NCBI GenBank assembly: GCA_965230515.1
Contig: OZ246007.1
Coordinates: forward strand, 3,038,001 to 3,102,000
DNA from: JAJFKB01 sp965230515
GTDB lineage: Bacteria; Pseudomonadota; Gammaproteobacteria; Pseudomonadales; IMCC2047
Direction: 5' to 3'
Length of the DNA: 64,000 bases
Part shown: positions 1 to 8,350 of the stretch, one piece after another
Layout of the letters: each line of letters begins with the position of its first letter
Numbering within the stretch: the first letter of the stretch is position 1
The notes under the pieces: generated by a model
The model's database searches: none
Told to the model about the DNA's origin: nothing
The model's input: the letters and a program-made list of their open reading frames with translations, nothing else
Program-made: the position numbers and the translations under genes

Positions 1-525
1 TTGCTCCACATTCCCAAATTCATCGTCAACGTATCGCTCAACATTACCTTTGCGTTTTTCGTGGAGCGGTATGGCATCTTTGGCTAAAGATTCTTCAATG
101 GTGTAATAGGTTGGCAACTCCTTGACCTCCAGTTTTATCAGGTCAAGCGCTTTTTGTGCTGTTGCTTCATCCACGGCCGCCACTGCAGCCGCGGCATCAC
201 CCCGATACCGCAACTTGCCCCGTGCCAGAGGATATTCCAGTTCGGAAATAGGCAGGATACCGAAAGGGGCGCAACAATCATCACCGGTCACCACGGCTTT
301 TACGCCCGGCAGAGCCAGCGCTTCCGACACATCGATATTAATAATTTCGGCATGGCCATAGGGGCTGCGCAGAATGGCACCCACCAGCGCATCCCGGTCG
401 TCCAAGTCTGCGGTATATTCCGCTTTGCCCGTCACTTTTTCAACACCATCTATCAGAGGGATGCGTGCTCCGGCGGCTTTGTTGGGTGTGATATGACTTA
501 AACTTTGTTCTGTATTAGCTTTCAC
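1..525 (-). CDS. Molybdopterin-binding subunit of a xanthine dehydrogenase-family enzyme (N-terminal part)
   Basis: Large catalytic subunit of a molybdenum hydroxylase (xanthine dehydrogenase/aldehyde oxidase family); only the first 175 codons are in the window and the gene runs off the left edge. The translated start reads MKANTEQSLSH and soon gives DGVEKVTGKAEYTADL, the usual opening of the aldehyde oxidase/xanthine dehydrogenase a/b hammerhead domain, followed by GAILRSPYGHA. The start is a GTG that overlaps the stop of the 2Fe-2S subunit (GTGA) and is preceded by GGAGG about 8 bases upstream, so the two genes are translationally coupled. The molybdenum cofactor residues lie outside the window, so the substrate cannot be inferred. 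Family assignment is firm, substrate unknown. Confidence 0.88.
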   Translation of the reverse strand, partial: MKANTEQSLSHITPNKAAGARIPLIDGVEKVTGKAEYTADLDDRDALVGAILRSPYGHAEIINIDVSEALALPGVKAVVTGDDCCAPFGILPISELEYPLARGKLRYRGDAAAAVAAVDEATAQKALDLIKLEVKELPTYYTIEESLAKDAIPLHEKRKGNVERYVDDEFGNVEQ

Positions 526-1013
526 ACCGTCACCTCCGTTTCGCTGTACGCAACAGCCTTTACCGACTCAATGATTTTGACATAACCGGTGCAGCGGCAC
601 AGGTTGCCCTCGAGTGCCTTTTTGATGTCGGCATCGGCAGGTTTTGGATTGCTTCTTAACAGCGCCTCGGATGCCATAATCATTCCCGGTGTGCAGAAGC
701 CGCATTGTGTTCCCAGCTTTTCGTTAAACATCTTCTGGAGTTTGGAGAGGCGGCCACTCTGTGCCAGGGATTCCACGGTTTCCACGGCTTTTCCATCAGC
801 CCTCACCGCAAGTTCTATGCAGGACAGCTGTGGTGTGCTGTCCACAAGCACGGTACAGGCTCCGCACTCACCACCATCGCACCCGGTCTTGGTGCCGGTT
901 ATCCTGACCACATCTCGCAGATAATCGACTAACAACATATTGGGGGGAACGAGATCCTCCCGTTGTTTTCCATTCACCGTCAGGCGAAGAATCTTCTTTG
1001 TGATACCGGCCAT
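522..1013 (-). CDS. 2Fe-2S subunit of a molybdenum hydroxylase
   Basis: Small iron-sulfur subunit (163 aa, normal size for the CoxS/HcrC/IorA type) that passes electrons from the molybdenum site to an acceptor. An N-terminal plant-ferredoxin-like domain carries CDGGECGACTV (about residues 45-55). The C-terminal four-helix domain carries CGFCTPGM and LCRCTGY, the eight cysteines that bind two [2Fe-2S] clusters. No signal peptide is seen. It overlaps the catalytic subunit by four bases and would be the first intact gene of the operon, behind a leader of about 230 bases that contains a promoter, a palindromic operator and a decayed gene fragment. No FAD subunit lies in the visible part, so the enzyme may be a two-subunit form that uses another acceptor (inference). 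Confidence 0.95.
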   Translation of the reverse strand: MAGITKKILRLTVNGKQREDLVPPNMLLVDYLRDVVRITGTKTGCDGGECGACTVLVDSTPQLSCIELAVRADGKAVETVESLAQSGRLSKLQKMFNEKLGTQCGFCTPGMIMASEALLRSNPKPADADIKKALEGNLCRCTGYVKIIESVKAVAYSETEVTV

Positions 1014-1225
1014 ATAACTGTTCCTAACAATTCAATTTTTTGCAGCGATGGTCCTTTTAGCCATCACCGGTTTGCGGTGTTTCATCAAATGCCGAAATGT
1101 GCAGATGATTGTTTCGACGAGTTCAGGGCGGTTATCAAGATAGATACCCCCAATGTTTCGCTTTACTTGCCCATCGTTGCCGCTCTGTTTAGGGCATTCA
1201 CCAGAGATGCATTGAATAGTCCCAT
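1014..1225 (-). pseudogene. Decayed fragment resembling the N-terminus of an AMP-binding (acyl-CoA synthetase) protein
   Basis: Reading leftward from an ATG at 1225 gives MGLFNASLVNALNRAATMGK and then a stop. Shortly after, in another frame, comes GIYLDNRPELVETIICTFRH followed by a stop near 1030. The first piece resembles the start of AMP-binding ligases and the second the 'xxLDNRPExVE' stretch normally found about 50 residues further on, so the segment looks like a ligase gene that lost its middle by deletion and frameshift. It lies exactly between the promoter/operator and the 2Fe-2S gene, which suggests that the operon's first gene was once such a ligase. The match is from memory of the family and the pieces are short, so this is tentative. 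Confidence 0.4.
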
Positions 1226-1247
1226 AGTGAGTGACTGGTCACTCACT
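1226..1247. promoter_or_regulatory. Perfect 22-bp inverted repeat, likely operator of the molybdenum hydroxylase operon
   Basis: Arms AGTGAGTGAC (1226-1235) and GTCACTCACT (1238-1247) are exact reverse complements around a TG spacer. The site lies directly downstream of a strong minus-strand -10 box and covers the expected transcription start, the position of a repressor operator. Its length and symmetry suit a TetR-family dimer; no regulator gene lies beside it in the window. Confidence 0.7.
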
Positions 1248-1250
1248 TTT

Positions 1251-1279
1251 ATAATATTAAACGTCTAAATGGATGTAAA
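1251..1279 (-). promoter_or_regulatory. Sigma70 promoter of the molybdenum hydroxylase operon
   Basis: On the minus strand TTTACA (1279-1274) is followed after exactly 17 bases by TATTAT (1256-1251), both one mismatch from consensus. Start of transcription is expected near 1244, inside the palindrome at 1226-1247. Confidence 0.7.
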
Positions 1280-1782
1280 GTTTTATTTTGTCGTTTGCTG
1301 GCGGTTAGTGATTTATCAGGTTTTGTCGTACTTGGTCTGAGTCGGGTATCACTTGGGGTTATTGGTTCAGAGTGTGATGATCCCGGCGAAGGACAAATGG
1401 TACCGTCGGTCTTATTAGTTATGCTTTTTGGTATCCTGATGCCCTTTGCACAGTAATCATGTGTATCGCTGTTCTTATGAGGGCTTTATCGGTATTGCTG
1501 ATTTTCAAAGGCACCGCAAGACATGAAATTGAGGTAGTAACGATCAGCAGATAGCCCTTTCTGAAATATCTCGAAAAATGTCTCGCCAAAATCCGGATGC
1601 GTATTGATAGGGTGGCGAGGAACCTCTTATTTTGTTGGTCCGCGTTTCTGTGATTTATAAGCAGGTCTACTGACACAGACATTCATTATTCTGATTTACG
1701 TCATAAACCGGCGTATTGAGTTAGTCTAGAATAGCCGACTAATTTAGTTGGTTATTAGGTTGTTGTGTTTGCGGAGGTTATT
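1280..1782. other. Gene-free stretch upstream of the DUF438 protein
   Basis: About 500 bases between two divergently transcribed units. A minus-strand reading frame of 87 codons (1419-1682) has no recognisable motif, no good ribosome binding site and a composition unlike a protein gene, so it is not called. The rightward promoter must lie in the last 100 bases, but no convincing -35/-10 pair was found. Confidence 0.4.
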
Positions 1783-3030
1783 TTGAGTGAGTTTTTGATT
1801 GAATCACATGTTGAACTGCTGAAAGAGATTATCGAAGTGTTGTGTGATGGTGATGTGCCGGAAGCAATGATGGCACAGTTTGAACAGGAATGTGACGGCA
1901 TCAGTCAGGAGGAGCTGTTGACGCTCTTCAAACAGTTGGATACGCAACAGGTTGATTTTCGTAATTGTGATCGGGTTATCGATTATTTTGAAAATGTGGT
2001 TCAAGAGAAAATGGCTTTGGCGAAGCTCAGACCCTATCCGGCGGGGCATCCTGTGCGTGTTTATCTAGAGGAAAACATACTACTAAGGTCATGGATAAAA
2101 GCCATTTCGCAATTTGATCCGACACAGCAATTAGAGGAATTTGCCGAGGTTTTCAAGAGTATTTGCAAAGTCGAGTTGCATTATCAGCGAAAGGAAAACC
2201 AGCTTTTCCCCTGTTTGGAAAAACATGGCTGGGATTCACCCAGCAAGAATATGTGGGCATTTCATGATGAAAACAGAGCTATTCTGAAAGAGATACGCCT
2301 GGCTATCGAGCAGGGCGATGCGGTGCTAGTGTCGCAAAAAGCACCTTATCTCTTCTCGGAGCTCGATAGAATGATGCAGATTGAAGAGCAGCGACTGTTG
2401 CCAAATGCGATGGAATTACTGGACGAGGAGGACTGGCTGGATATGCGTACCGGTGATCGGGAGATTGGTTGGATGCTGGGAAGTGAACCTGCTCCCTTTC
2501 CTGTGATCAGCGATGGTGACGTGCCCGAAGAAGAGCCGGAACTTGAGGCTTCTCAAACAGTGGAGCAATATGAGCATCCCTCCCAGGCCAAGCGAAAGAA
2601 AAAACTGCCTTTTGATACCACCGGCATGTTCCATTTTGATGAAGGTTATATGACGCCTGAGCAGGTTAATCTGATTTTCAAAACCTTGCCGCTGGATATT
2701 ACCTACGTTGATGAAAACGATAAGGTGCTGTTCTATAACCGTGGACAGGAGCGTTTGTTTCCACGCAGTGCCGGTATCATTGGGCGTGAGGTGCATCTGT
2801 GCCACCCCCCCAAATCGGTGGATACGGTGTTAAGAATTGTCGAAGAGTTCAAAAAAGGCACGCGTGACGTGGCGGATTTCCGTATCAATATTCGAGGACG
2901 CTTTGTCGTGATACGGTATTTCGCCGTGCGTGATGACGAGAAAAACTATCGCGGTGTGCTGGAAATGTCGCAGGATATTACCGATATCCAGACGCTGGAG
3001 GGTGAGCAACGGCTGCTAGACTGGGCCTGA
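1783..3030 (+). CDS. DUF438 / hemerythrin / PAS domain protein
   Basis: Cytoplasmic sensor-like protein of about 415 aa with three parts. An N-terminal helical DUF438-type region (about residues 1-70) is followed by a hemerythrin HHE domain (about 85-225) with candidate iron-binding pieces KVELHYQRKENQLFPCLEKHG, AFHDENRAIL and MMQIEEQRLLPNA. A C-terminal PAS domain (about 285-405) contains DITYVDENDKVLFYNRGQERLFPRSAGIIGREVHLCHPP. Relatives are thought to sense oxygen, nitric oxide or redox state through the diiron site; the ligand here is unknown. The TTG at 1783 is chosen because GGAGG sits five bases upstream; a GTG at 1765 would add six residues without a good ribosome binding site. It is monocistronic and convergent with the protease gene. 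Confidence 0.85.
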   Translation: MSEFLIESHVELLKEIIEVLCDGDVPEAMMAQFEQECDGISQEELLTLFKQLDTQQVDFRNCDRVIDYFENVVQEKMALAKLRPYPAGHPVRVYLEENILLRSWIKAISQFDPTQQLEEFAEVFKSICKVELHYQRKENQLFPCLEKHGWDSPSKNMWAFHDENRAILKEIRLAIEQGDAVLVSQKAPYLFSELDRMMQIEEQRLLPNAMELLDEEDWLDMRTGDREIGWMLGSEPAPFPVISDGDVPEEEPELEASQTVEQYEHPSQAKRKKKLPFDTTGMFHFDEGYMTPEQVNLIFKTLPLDITYVDENDKVLFYNRGQERLFPRSAGIIGREVHLCHPPKSVDTVLRIVEEFKKGTRDVADFRINIRGRFVVIRYFAVRDDEKNYRGVLEMSQDITDIQTLEGEQRLLDWA

Positions 3031-3076
3031 GGTCTGGTCCCTGCCACTTTGATGAAAGAACTGTAGCGCTCGATTA

Positions 3077-3107
3077 CCGCTTTAAGCAACGAGAACGCTG
3101 AAAGCGG
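3077..3107. terminator. Weak hairpin between convergent genes
   Basis: CCGCTTT (3077-3083) and AAAGCGG (3101-3107) can pair around a 17-base loop between the convergent sensor and protease genes. There is no clear U-tract on either strand, so a terminator role is only plausible. Confidence 0.3.
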
Positions 3108-3142
3108 CTGCGAGGTGATGAATTAGCTGTTATGGGCATCGA

Positions 3143-4504
3143 TCAGCGAACCACCAGATAAAGCGCGCTGCCGTTACGATTGATATGTAACAATGCCGCT
3201 TCACGGTTGCGTGAAAGAGCGCTCTTGAAGCTTTTGATATCTCTAACCCGCTTCCGGTTTGCGCCAAGTATAATATCTCCTGTACGCAAACCGCTGTAGG
3301 CTGCGGCTGAGTTAGGTGCCAGCGCGGCAACGATAACGCCCGTGCCATCAGGGTTGTTCTCAAAACGGGCGCCTTCCAGCAGAGCATGCAGCTTTTCGCT
3401 CACTGAAGCCAATTGTTGTGGATTAGCCACTTTAAGTGTGACTGATTTCAACTGGCCACTTCGAATCAAGCCGATACGGATTTTTTCTCCGATCGCCTTA
3501 ATCCCGATTTGGCTCCGTAGTTGCCCGGTCGATTTGGTTGCCGTGCCATCAACGGAGATAATGACGTCCCCCTCCTGAATGCCGGCTTTTGCGGCGGGTG
3601 AATCGTCGTTGACACCGGTTACCAATACGCCCTGCTGGCCGTTGGTCAGGTCAAACGCTTCTCTCAGTTCAGGAGTGATATCCTGAATACCAACCCCTAT
3701 CTGTCCCCGCCTGACTTCGCCATGTTCCAGAATCTGCTCCATACTGGCTTTGGCCATATTGACCGGAATGGCAAATCCGATGCCGACATTACCACCGGCT
3801 GGCGCGATGATAGCCGTGTTGATACCGACCAGCTCTCCGTGCAAATTCACCAGTGCGCCGCCCGAGTTGCCAGGGTTGATGGAGGCATCGGTCTGAATAA
3901 AGTTCTCATAGCCTTCGATGCCGAGTCCGGTTCTTCCCAGAGCGCTGACAATACCGGTCGTCACGGTCTGGCCCAGTCCGAAGGGGTTGCCAATGGCGAT
4001 CACAAAGTCGCCAACTTCGAGCCTGCCGGAATCGGTCATTTCCACTTGGGTGAGATGTTCCGCGTTGATTTGCAGAATTGCGATATCCAGTTCCGGGTCG
4101 GTTCCTTTGATGCTGGCTCTGAATGAGCGGCCATCTACCAGCGATACCTGCACTTCATCAGCGCCCTTGATGACGTGGTAGTTAGTCATTACGATACCGG
4201 AAGAGGCGTCGACAATGACACCTGATCCCGCGCTCTGCTGACGTTTTTGAGGTGCTGGCTGGCGAAATTGGTGTTGCTCTGGAATATTAAAAAAACGTCG
4301 GAAGAAGGGATCGTTAAGTAACGGATTATAGTTCTGCCGGGTGGAAAAAGTGGCGATATTCACCACCGCCGGATTAATCTGTTTGAGCATCGGTGAGAGG
4401 GAGGGTAGTGCAGTACCACTGGAATCGTGCAGTGGCAGGGCGCTATGTGCCGGTAATGCGCCCAGTAAAAAAAGCAAGCTGAAAAGCAGCACTCTTATCA
4501 TCAC
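3143..4504 (-). CDS. degQ: Do-family periplasmic serine protease (DegQ/MucD-like)
   Basis: Periplasmic protease/chaperone of 453 aa that degrades misfolded envelope proteins. A cleavable signal peptide (about 1-21, ending PAHS-A) is followed by a trypsin-like domain with catalytic His110 (TNYHVI), Asp140 (ELDIAIL) and Ser214 (GNSGGAL). Two PDZ domains follow (about 255-345 and 360-450), each with the usual GI/GL-QxGD-I core. Length and domain order match DegP/DegQ. It lies 63 bases downstream of an Hsp20 gene on the same strand, with a strong hairpin between them, so the two stress genes may be partly co-transcribed. The exact paralogue (DegP, DegQ or MucD) cannot be fixed from sequence alone. 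Confidence 0.93.
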   Translation of the reverse strand: MMIRVLLFSLLFLLGALPAHSALPLHDSSGTALPSLSPMLKQINPAVVNIATFSTRQNYNPLLNDPFFRRFFNIPEQHQFRQPAPQKRQQSAGSGVIVDASSGIVMTNYHVIKGADEVQVSLVDGRSFRASIKGTDPELDIAILQINAEHLTQVEMTDSGRLEVGDFVIAIGNPFGLGQTVTTGIVSALGRTGLGIEGYENFIQTDASINPGNSGGALVNLHGELVGINTAIIAPAGGNVGIGFAIPVNMAKASMEQILEHGEVRRGQIGVGIQDITPELREAFDLTNGQQGVLVTGVNDDSPAAKAGIQEGDVIISVDGTATKSTGQLRSQIGIKAIGEKIRIGLIRSGQLKSVTLKVANPQQLASVSEKLHALLEGARFENNPDGTGVIVAALAPNSAAAYSGLRTGDIILGANRKRVRDIKSFKSALSRNREAALLHINRNGSALYLVVR

Positions 4505-4525
4505 GGGTTGTACCTTATTAACGGT

Positions 4526-4557
4526 GGGCGCAACAGCTAAATGGTACTGTTGCGCCC
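4526..4557 (-). terminator. Strong hairpin after the Hsp20 gene
   Basis: A perfect 11-bp stem, GGGCGCAACAG (4526-4536) with CTGTTGCGCCC (4547-4557), and a 10-base loop lies between the Hsp20 stop and the protease start. It lacks a U-tract, so it may act as a partial terminator or an mRNA-stability element. Confidence 0.5.
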
Positions 4558-4567
4558 TGTCCCTTTA

Positions 4568-5155
4568 TTAGCTGGTAATGTTAATCTTTTTTGTCTGGCT
4601 GTCGACGGTTTCCCTTCGCGGAATGTTCAGTCTGAGCACGCCATCCTTCATGTTCGCCTGAATCTCATCGGTGTTGCTGTCATCGGGTAATGACAGGGTT
4701 CGCCGGAAACTGCCATAACTTCGTTCGATGCGATAGAAGTGGCGGTCTTTGTCCTCCTTCTCCTCCTGTTTTTCACCCTGTATCGTCAGGATATCGCCGC
4801 TGACTTCGATCACCAGATCATTCTCGGTCATGCCCGGCGCTTCCAGCGTAATCTCATAGCTGCGATTGTCGCTGGAAACGTTCAGGTTTGGTCGAAAAGC
4901 CTGTGGCGATCTGAATCCTGACAAGTCATCCTGGGAACTCTGCAGTGCAGGAAAACCAAAACCTCTAAAAGCATCATCAAACAATCGGTCGATCTGTTGG
5001 TGCAACTGCTGAACCGGCCCAAACAGAGTTTGGTCCGACGCAGACATTTGCTGTGCACTTGCACCTCGTTTTACCGGTATCTGGTTAGCTGGCGATACAG
5101 AGGATTCCTCATGTTTAAACCAGTTCCAGGGGTTCAGTTTGTGTAAGTCCATCAT
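4568..5155 (-). CDS. Hsp20/alpha-crystallin small heat-shock protein
   Basis: ATP-independent holdase of 195 aa that binds unfolding proteins. The alpha-crystallin domain occupies about residues 80-190 with FRPNLNVSSDNRSYEITLEAPGM, the GDILTIQGEKQEE strand and the conserved ending GVLRLNIPRRE. The start at 5155 (ATGATGGAC) follows AAAGGAG at a proper distance; an in-frame upstream ATG would add 24 residues and leaves no room for this ribosome binding site. The N-terminal 80 residues are longer than in many bacterial Hsp20s. A sigma32-like promoter is suggested about 150 bases upstream, which fits heat-shock control. Confidence 0.93.
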   Translation of the reverse strand: MMDLHKLNPWNWFKHEESSVSPANQIPVKRGASAQQMSASDQTLFGPVQQLHQQIDRLFDDAFRGFGFPALQSSQDDLSGFRSPQAFRPNLNVSSDNRSYEITLEAPGMTENDLVIEVSGDILTIQGEKQEEKEDKDRHFYRIERSYGSFRRTLSLPDDSNTDEIQANMKDGVLRLNIPRRETVDSQTKKINITS

Positions 5156-5301
5156 CTTTCTCCTTTCATTCAAGTGATAGAGTGTCTCTGTTGATTGGGC
5201 TTGTAATGGCCCAACCTTAATCCCCAATTGGTTTAAAAGTTAACGCTTTATTGTGCTTTATAACGCCAAGTAATGCCTATCAGTTAATGCTTATAGTTTT
5301 C

Positions 5302-5330
5302 TATTTAGGTCCTGGAGACTGAATTTCAAG
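5302..5330 (-). promoter_or_regulatory. Candidate sigma32 (heat-shock) promoter of the Hsp20 gene
   Basis: On the minus strand CTTGAAA (5330-5324) matches the sigma32 -35 box exactly. It is followed after 14 bases by CCTAAATA (5309-5302), a partial match to CCCCATTT. Position and spacing suit the downstream heat-shock gene, but the -10 element is imperfect. Confidence 0.4.
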
Positions 5331-5559
5331 AGTTGTTGTCGTATTCCGGCCACTTTTTTTAGTTGACCCCTATGCGCAACCTCTGTATCGATTAGTGCTG
5401 CCGTCTGATGTGTGCAAAAAAATTCTTAAGTTATTGATATATATTCATTATATGGATTTTACAAAGGCTTTACATTTGAGTGTTATTTGCTGTGATAGGA
5501 TGGTTTTGAAAGATTCGCAAAGGTCGATGACCAGGCAAAAATGAACAGGAGATGATGAA
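5331..5559. other. AT-rich spacer with a possible rightward promoter
   Basis: The rest of the divergent spacer is AT-rich and has no gene. A possible promoter for the lipoprotein is TTTACA (5469-5474) with TGATAG (5493-5498), 18 bases apart; only the -35 is close to consensus. Confidence 0.3.
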
Positions 5560-5952
5560 ATGAATATGACCAGTAAAATTGTAGTATCTGCATTGTTAGT
5601 GTTTGGACTAACGGCATGTGGTGATAATGATAGTAGTACCCAGTCGCATCTGGATAGCGCGAAGGAAAAGGCGGGCGGAGCCATGGATTCGATGCAAAAA
5701 ACAGCGGCCGATACCATGAAGATGGCTCAGGACAAGGCCAGTGGAGCATACGAAGCGGTCAAGGATAAGACTCAGGATATGGTCAGTGATGCCAAGCAGG
5801 CGGCTTCTGATACCATCAAGGAAAAACTGGACGAGACGATTGAAGGTGCGAAGGACAAGCTGATGGCAGAGGCGGAAGATGAGGCACTGAAAGAAACCAA
5901 AGACAGTGTTGTCGGCGAAGCCGAGAAGAAAATGTCCTCGTTAATGGAGTAA
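5560..5952 (+). CDS. Small helical lipoprotein of unknown function
   Basis: 130-aa protein with a lipoprotein signal: a hydrophobic stretch ending in the lipobox LTAC with Cys at residue 20, followed by GDNDSS. The mature part is almost entirely amphipathic helix rich in Ala, Lys, Asp and Met, with 11-residue-like repeats (AKEKAGGAMDSMQKTAADTM, AQDKASGAYEAVKDKTQDM). This pattern resembles LEA-like or apolipoprotein-like stress proteins. The ribosome binding site AGGAG lies before the ATG. A stress or desiccation role is only an inference from the fold type and from neighbouring stress genes. Confidence 0.8.
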   Translation: MNMTSKIVVSALLVFGLTACGDNDSSTQSHLDSAKEKAGGAMDSMQKTAADTMKMAQDKASGAYEAVKDKTQDMVSDAKQAASDTIKEKLDETIEGAKDKLMAEAEDEALKETKDSVVGEAEKKMSSLME

Positions 5953-6003
5953 TCAGGAAGCAGACCTGGACCGGCGATATTCCGATCGCCGACCGGTAAT
6001 ATT

Positions 6004-6036
6004 GAAAGCCCTCTTTTTTAACTAAAGGGGGCTTTC
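6004..6036 (+). terminator. Terminator hairpin after the lipoprotein gene
   Basis: GAAAGCCC (6004-6011) pairs with GGGCTTTC (6029-6036) around a T-rich loop. A second smaller hairpin (CGGCGAT 5972-5978 with ATCGCCG 5985-5991) lies just upstream. The U-tract after the stem is poor. Confidence 0.45.
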
Positions 6037-6153
6037 TGGTATATGGCCTTAAATCAACGGCCGAAGTGCGCTATCACCAGATAAATTAGAATTTTTGGAA
6101 TCGTCAATTTGGCCCTGTTTCAGCTATTGACGTTTGCCTGATTTATCGCCACC

Positions 6154-8253
6154 ATGCACAATTTTTCAGGTTTCTCTATGCCCAGTAAAAATTGTTCTTC
6201 CCATCTAAAGCGACGCCTCGAATTTGCCGACAAGCTGTCGTTAGTGGTGTTAATCGCCATTCTGGCAGGGACGGTTCAGTCCCAGGAACGGGAGGAGCTA
6301 GTGGTCAATGCCACTCGGGTAACCAAAAATGCCTTTAAAATCCCCGCTGCGATAGGTGTGGTTAATAAAGAGCAGATTCAACTGATGAGGCAGCAGTTGG
6401 GGCTGGATGAATCACTGGCCCGAATCCCCGGTATTTTTATGCAGAATCGTTATAATTTTGCGCAGGATTTGCGTATAGCAATTCGAGGCTCCGGTGCGAG
6501 GGGAAGCTTTGGTGTTCGTGGTGTAAAGATTCTGGTAGATGGTATTCCAAACACAATGCCTGATGGTCAGGGGCAGTTGGATAGTGTGGATATCGGGTCC
6601 ATTGATCGAATTGATGTGCTTCGGGGAGCCAGTTCTTCTCTTTATGGAAATGCCTCGGGCGGCGTAATCAACATCACCAGCGAGAGCGCTACGGTTAAAC
6701 CCTACCTGGAGTTGCGTTCAGCATTTGGCGAGTACGGTTATGGAAAATCGCAGATCAAAACCGCAGGCAAATCGGGCAGGGTGGATTATCTGCTTAGTGC
6801 ATCGCTGTTGGAACTGGACGGCTATCGCGACCACAGTGAGGCCAGGAACAGGAATTTTAACAGTCGCTTCAAAATTCAGCTGGACGAAACCTCTGATCTG
6901 GTAGCGGTGGTGAATCTGTTTGATTCTCCTGTGTCTAATGATCCAGGTGGCATTAACGCGGAGTCGGCTGCAATAGAGCCCTCACAGGCCAGGGACCGTA
7001 ATGTACAATTTGATGCCGGAGAAGAGATTGATCAGCAAAAGATCGGTCTGAGATACCGTAAGTTTCTGGATGGACAGCAGGAATTGCTGGTTCGCGCATA
7101 TCGGTTAGAGAGAGATTTTGCCAACAAACTGCCATTTGTTAATGGTGGTAGCGTGCAGTTTGATCGCACTTTTACCGGAGGGGGGGTGCAGTATATTAAT
7201 AAGGCACCCGTAGCGAATCTGGGCAACCGGTTGACTATTGGTATAGATCTGGACTACCAGGAAGATGATCGTCGGCGCTTTAACAATCATAACGGAACCC
7301 TTGGTGCTTTGGTTTTTGATCAGCTGGAAGAAGTAACCAGTCTTGGCTTGTTTGTTCAGGATGAGTTGGTACTGTCCGATCGGCTGGAGTTAACATTGGG
7401 ATTGCGCTATGACGAGTTAGAGTTTGATGTTGATGACCGGTTTTTGAGCAACGGTGATGACTCTGGTAGCCGGGACCTGGACTCATGGAGTGGCAGCGTG
7501 GGAGTGGTGTGGCAATTGGCAGATCAATTCTATCTCTACGGCAGCATTGGTAGCTCTTTTGAGACGCCCACTACGACTGAACTTGCTAACCCGGTGGGTG
7601 GAGGCTTTAATCGGGGCCTCGATCCTCAGCAGGCAGTTAACTATGAGTTGGGTATTAAAGGCCTAATGCCTGATAACGACTTCAGCTTTGATCTGGCGCT
7701 ATTCTGGATGGATGTTGATGATGAATTGACGCCTTTTGAGTTGGCACACTCTCCGGGTCGTACATTTTATGAAAATGCTGGCCAGTCGACTCGCCGTGGA
7801 CTGGAGCTGGCTGTGCAATGGCGAATCATTGAGGGTCTGGATTGGTCATTGGGCTATACCTATTCCGATTTTGAATTTGAGCGTTTTAATAATGGCAATG
7901 GTGAACGTTTTGATGGTAATGCCATTCCCGGGATACCCGAGCATCTGGCACATATGTCATTAAACTACACCAATGGTAGTTTTTTCGCCGAAACAGATCT
8001 GCAGTATGTGGATGGTTTTTATGCCAATAATACCAATAGCACTAAAAGTGATGATTATTGGGTAAGCAATGTAAGGGTGGGCTGGAAGCTACAGTATGAA
8101 AGGGTCGAGTTGACGCCGTTTGTGGGTGTCAATAATCTGTTCGATGAACAATATGCAGCGAATGTGCGCATCAATGCATTTGGTGGGCGTTATTTTGAAC
8201 CGGCACCTGAGCGCAATCTTTATGGCGGCGTTACGGTTCGCTTTGACTACTGA
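6154..8253 (+). CDS. TonB-dependent outer-membrane receptor
   Basis: Outer-membrane active transporter of 699 aa, powered by TonB and typical of siderophore or small-nutrient uptake. The N-terminal signal region (to about residue 44, TVQSQ) is followed by a TonB-box-like EELVVNATR. The plug domain (about 55-165) has GIFMQNRYNFAQDLRIAIRGSGARGSFGVRGVKILVDGIPNTMPDGQGQ-type motifs and DVLRGASSSLYGNASGGVIN. A 22-strand beta barrel ends in an aromatic residue (VRFDY). The sequence resembles FecA/PfeA-type ferric siderophore receptors, but the ligand is not known. An alternative ATG at 6178 would give a more standard signal peptide; neither start has a strong ribosome binding site. No regulator or TonB genes are adjacent. 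Confidence 0.92.
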   Translation: MHNFSGFSMPSKNCSSHLKRRLEFADKLSLVVLIAILAGTVQSQEREELVVNATRVTKNAFKIPAAIGVVNKEQIQLMRQQLGLDESLARIPGIFMQNRYNFAQDLRIAIRGSGARGSFGVRGVKILVDGIPNTMPDGQGQLDSVDIGSIDRIDVLRGASSSLYGNASGGVINITSESATVKPYLELRSAFGEYGYGKSQIKTAGKSGRVDYLLSASLLELDGYRDHSEARNRNFNSRFKIQLDETSDLVAVVNLFDSPVSNDPGGINAESAAIEPSQARDRNVQFDAGEEIDQQKIGLRYRKFLDGQQELLVRAYRLERDFANKLPFVNGGSVQFDRTFTGGGVQYINKAPVANLGNRLTIGIDLDYQEDDRRRFNNHNGTLGALVFDQLEEVTSLGLFVQDELVLSDRLELTLGLRYDELEFDVDDRFLSNGDDSGSRDLDSWSGSVGVVWQLADQFYLYGSIGSSFETPTTTELANPVGGGFNRGLDPQQAVNYELGIKGLMPDNDFSFDLALFWMDVDDELTPFELAHSPGRTFYENAGQSTRRGLELAVQWRIIEGLDWSLGYTYSDFEFERFNNGNGERFDGNAIPGIPEHLAHMSLNYTNGSFFAETDLQYVDGFYANNTNSTKSDDYWVSNVRVGWKLQYERVELTPFVGVNNLFDEQYAANVRINAFGGRYFEPAPERNLYGGVTVRFDY

Positions 8254-8286
8254 TTTGTTTATGGCACTCGCACATTCTAACGAAAA

Positions 8287-8312
8287 CCGCTGCAGCAATT
8301 GAGCTACAGCGG
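8287..8312. terminator. Hairpin between convergent receptor and chemoreceptor genes
   Basis: CCGCTGCAGC (8287-8296) and GCTACAGCGG (8303-8312) form a 10-bp stem with one mismatch and a 6-base loop. It lies midway between the convergent stop codons, so it may terminate both genes. Confidence 0.45.
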
Positions 8313-8350
8313 CCGATGTTCCTTTAACAGCGTACTGACCCGATCCGGCG

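Noticed and set aside
1419..1682. 87-codon minus-strand reading frame
   Set aside because: No ribosome binding site, no family resemblance and residue composition unlike a real protein; likely random open frame in intergenic DNA.
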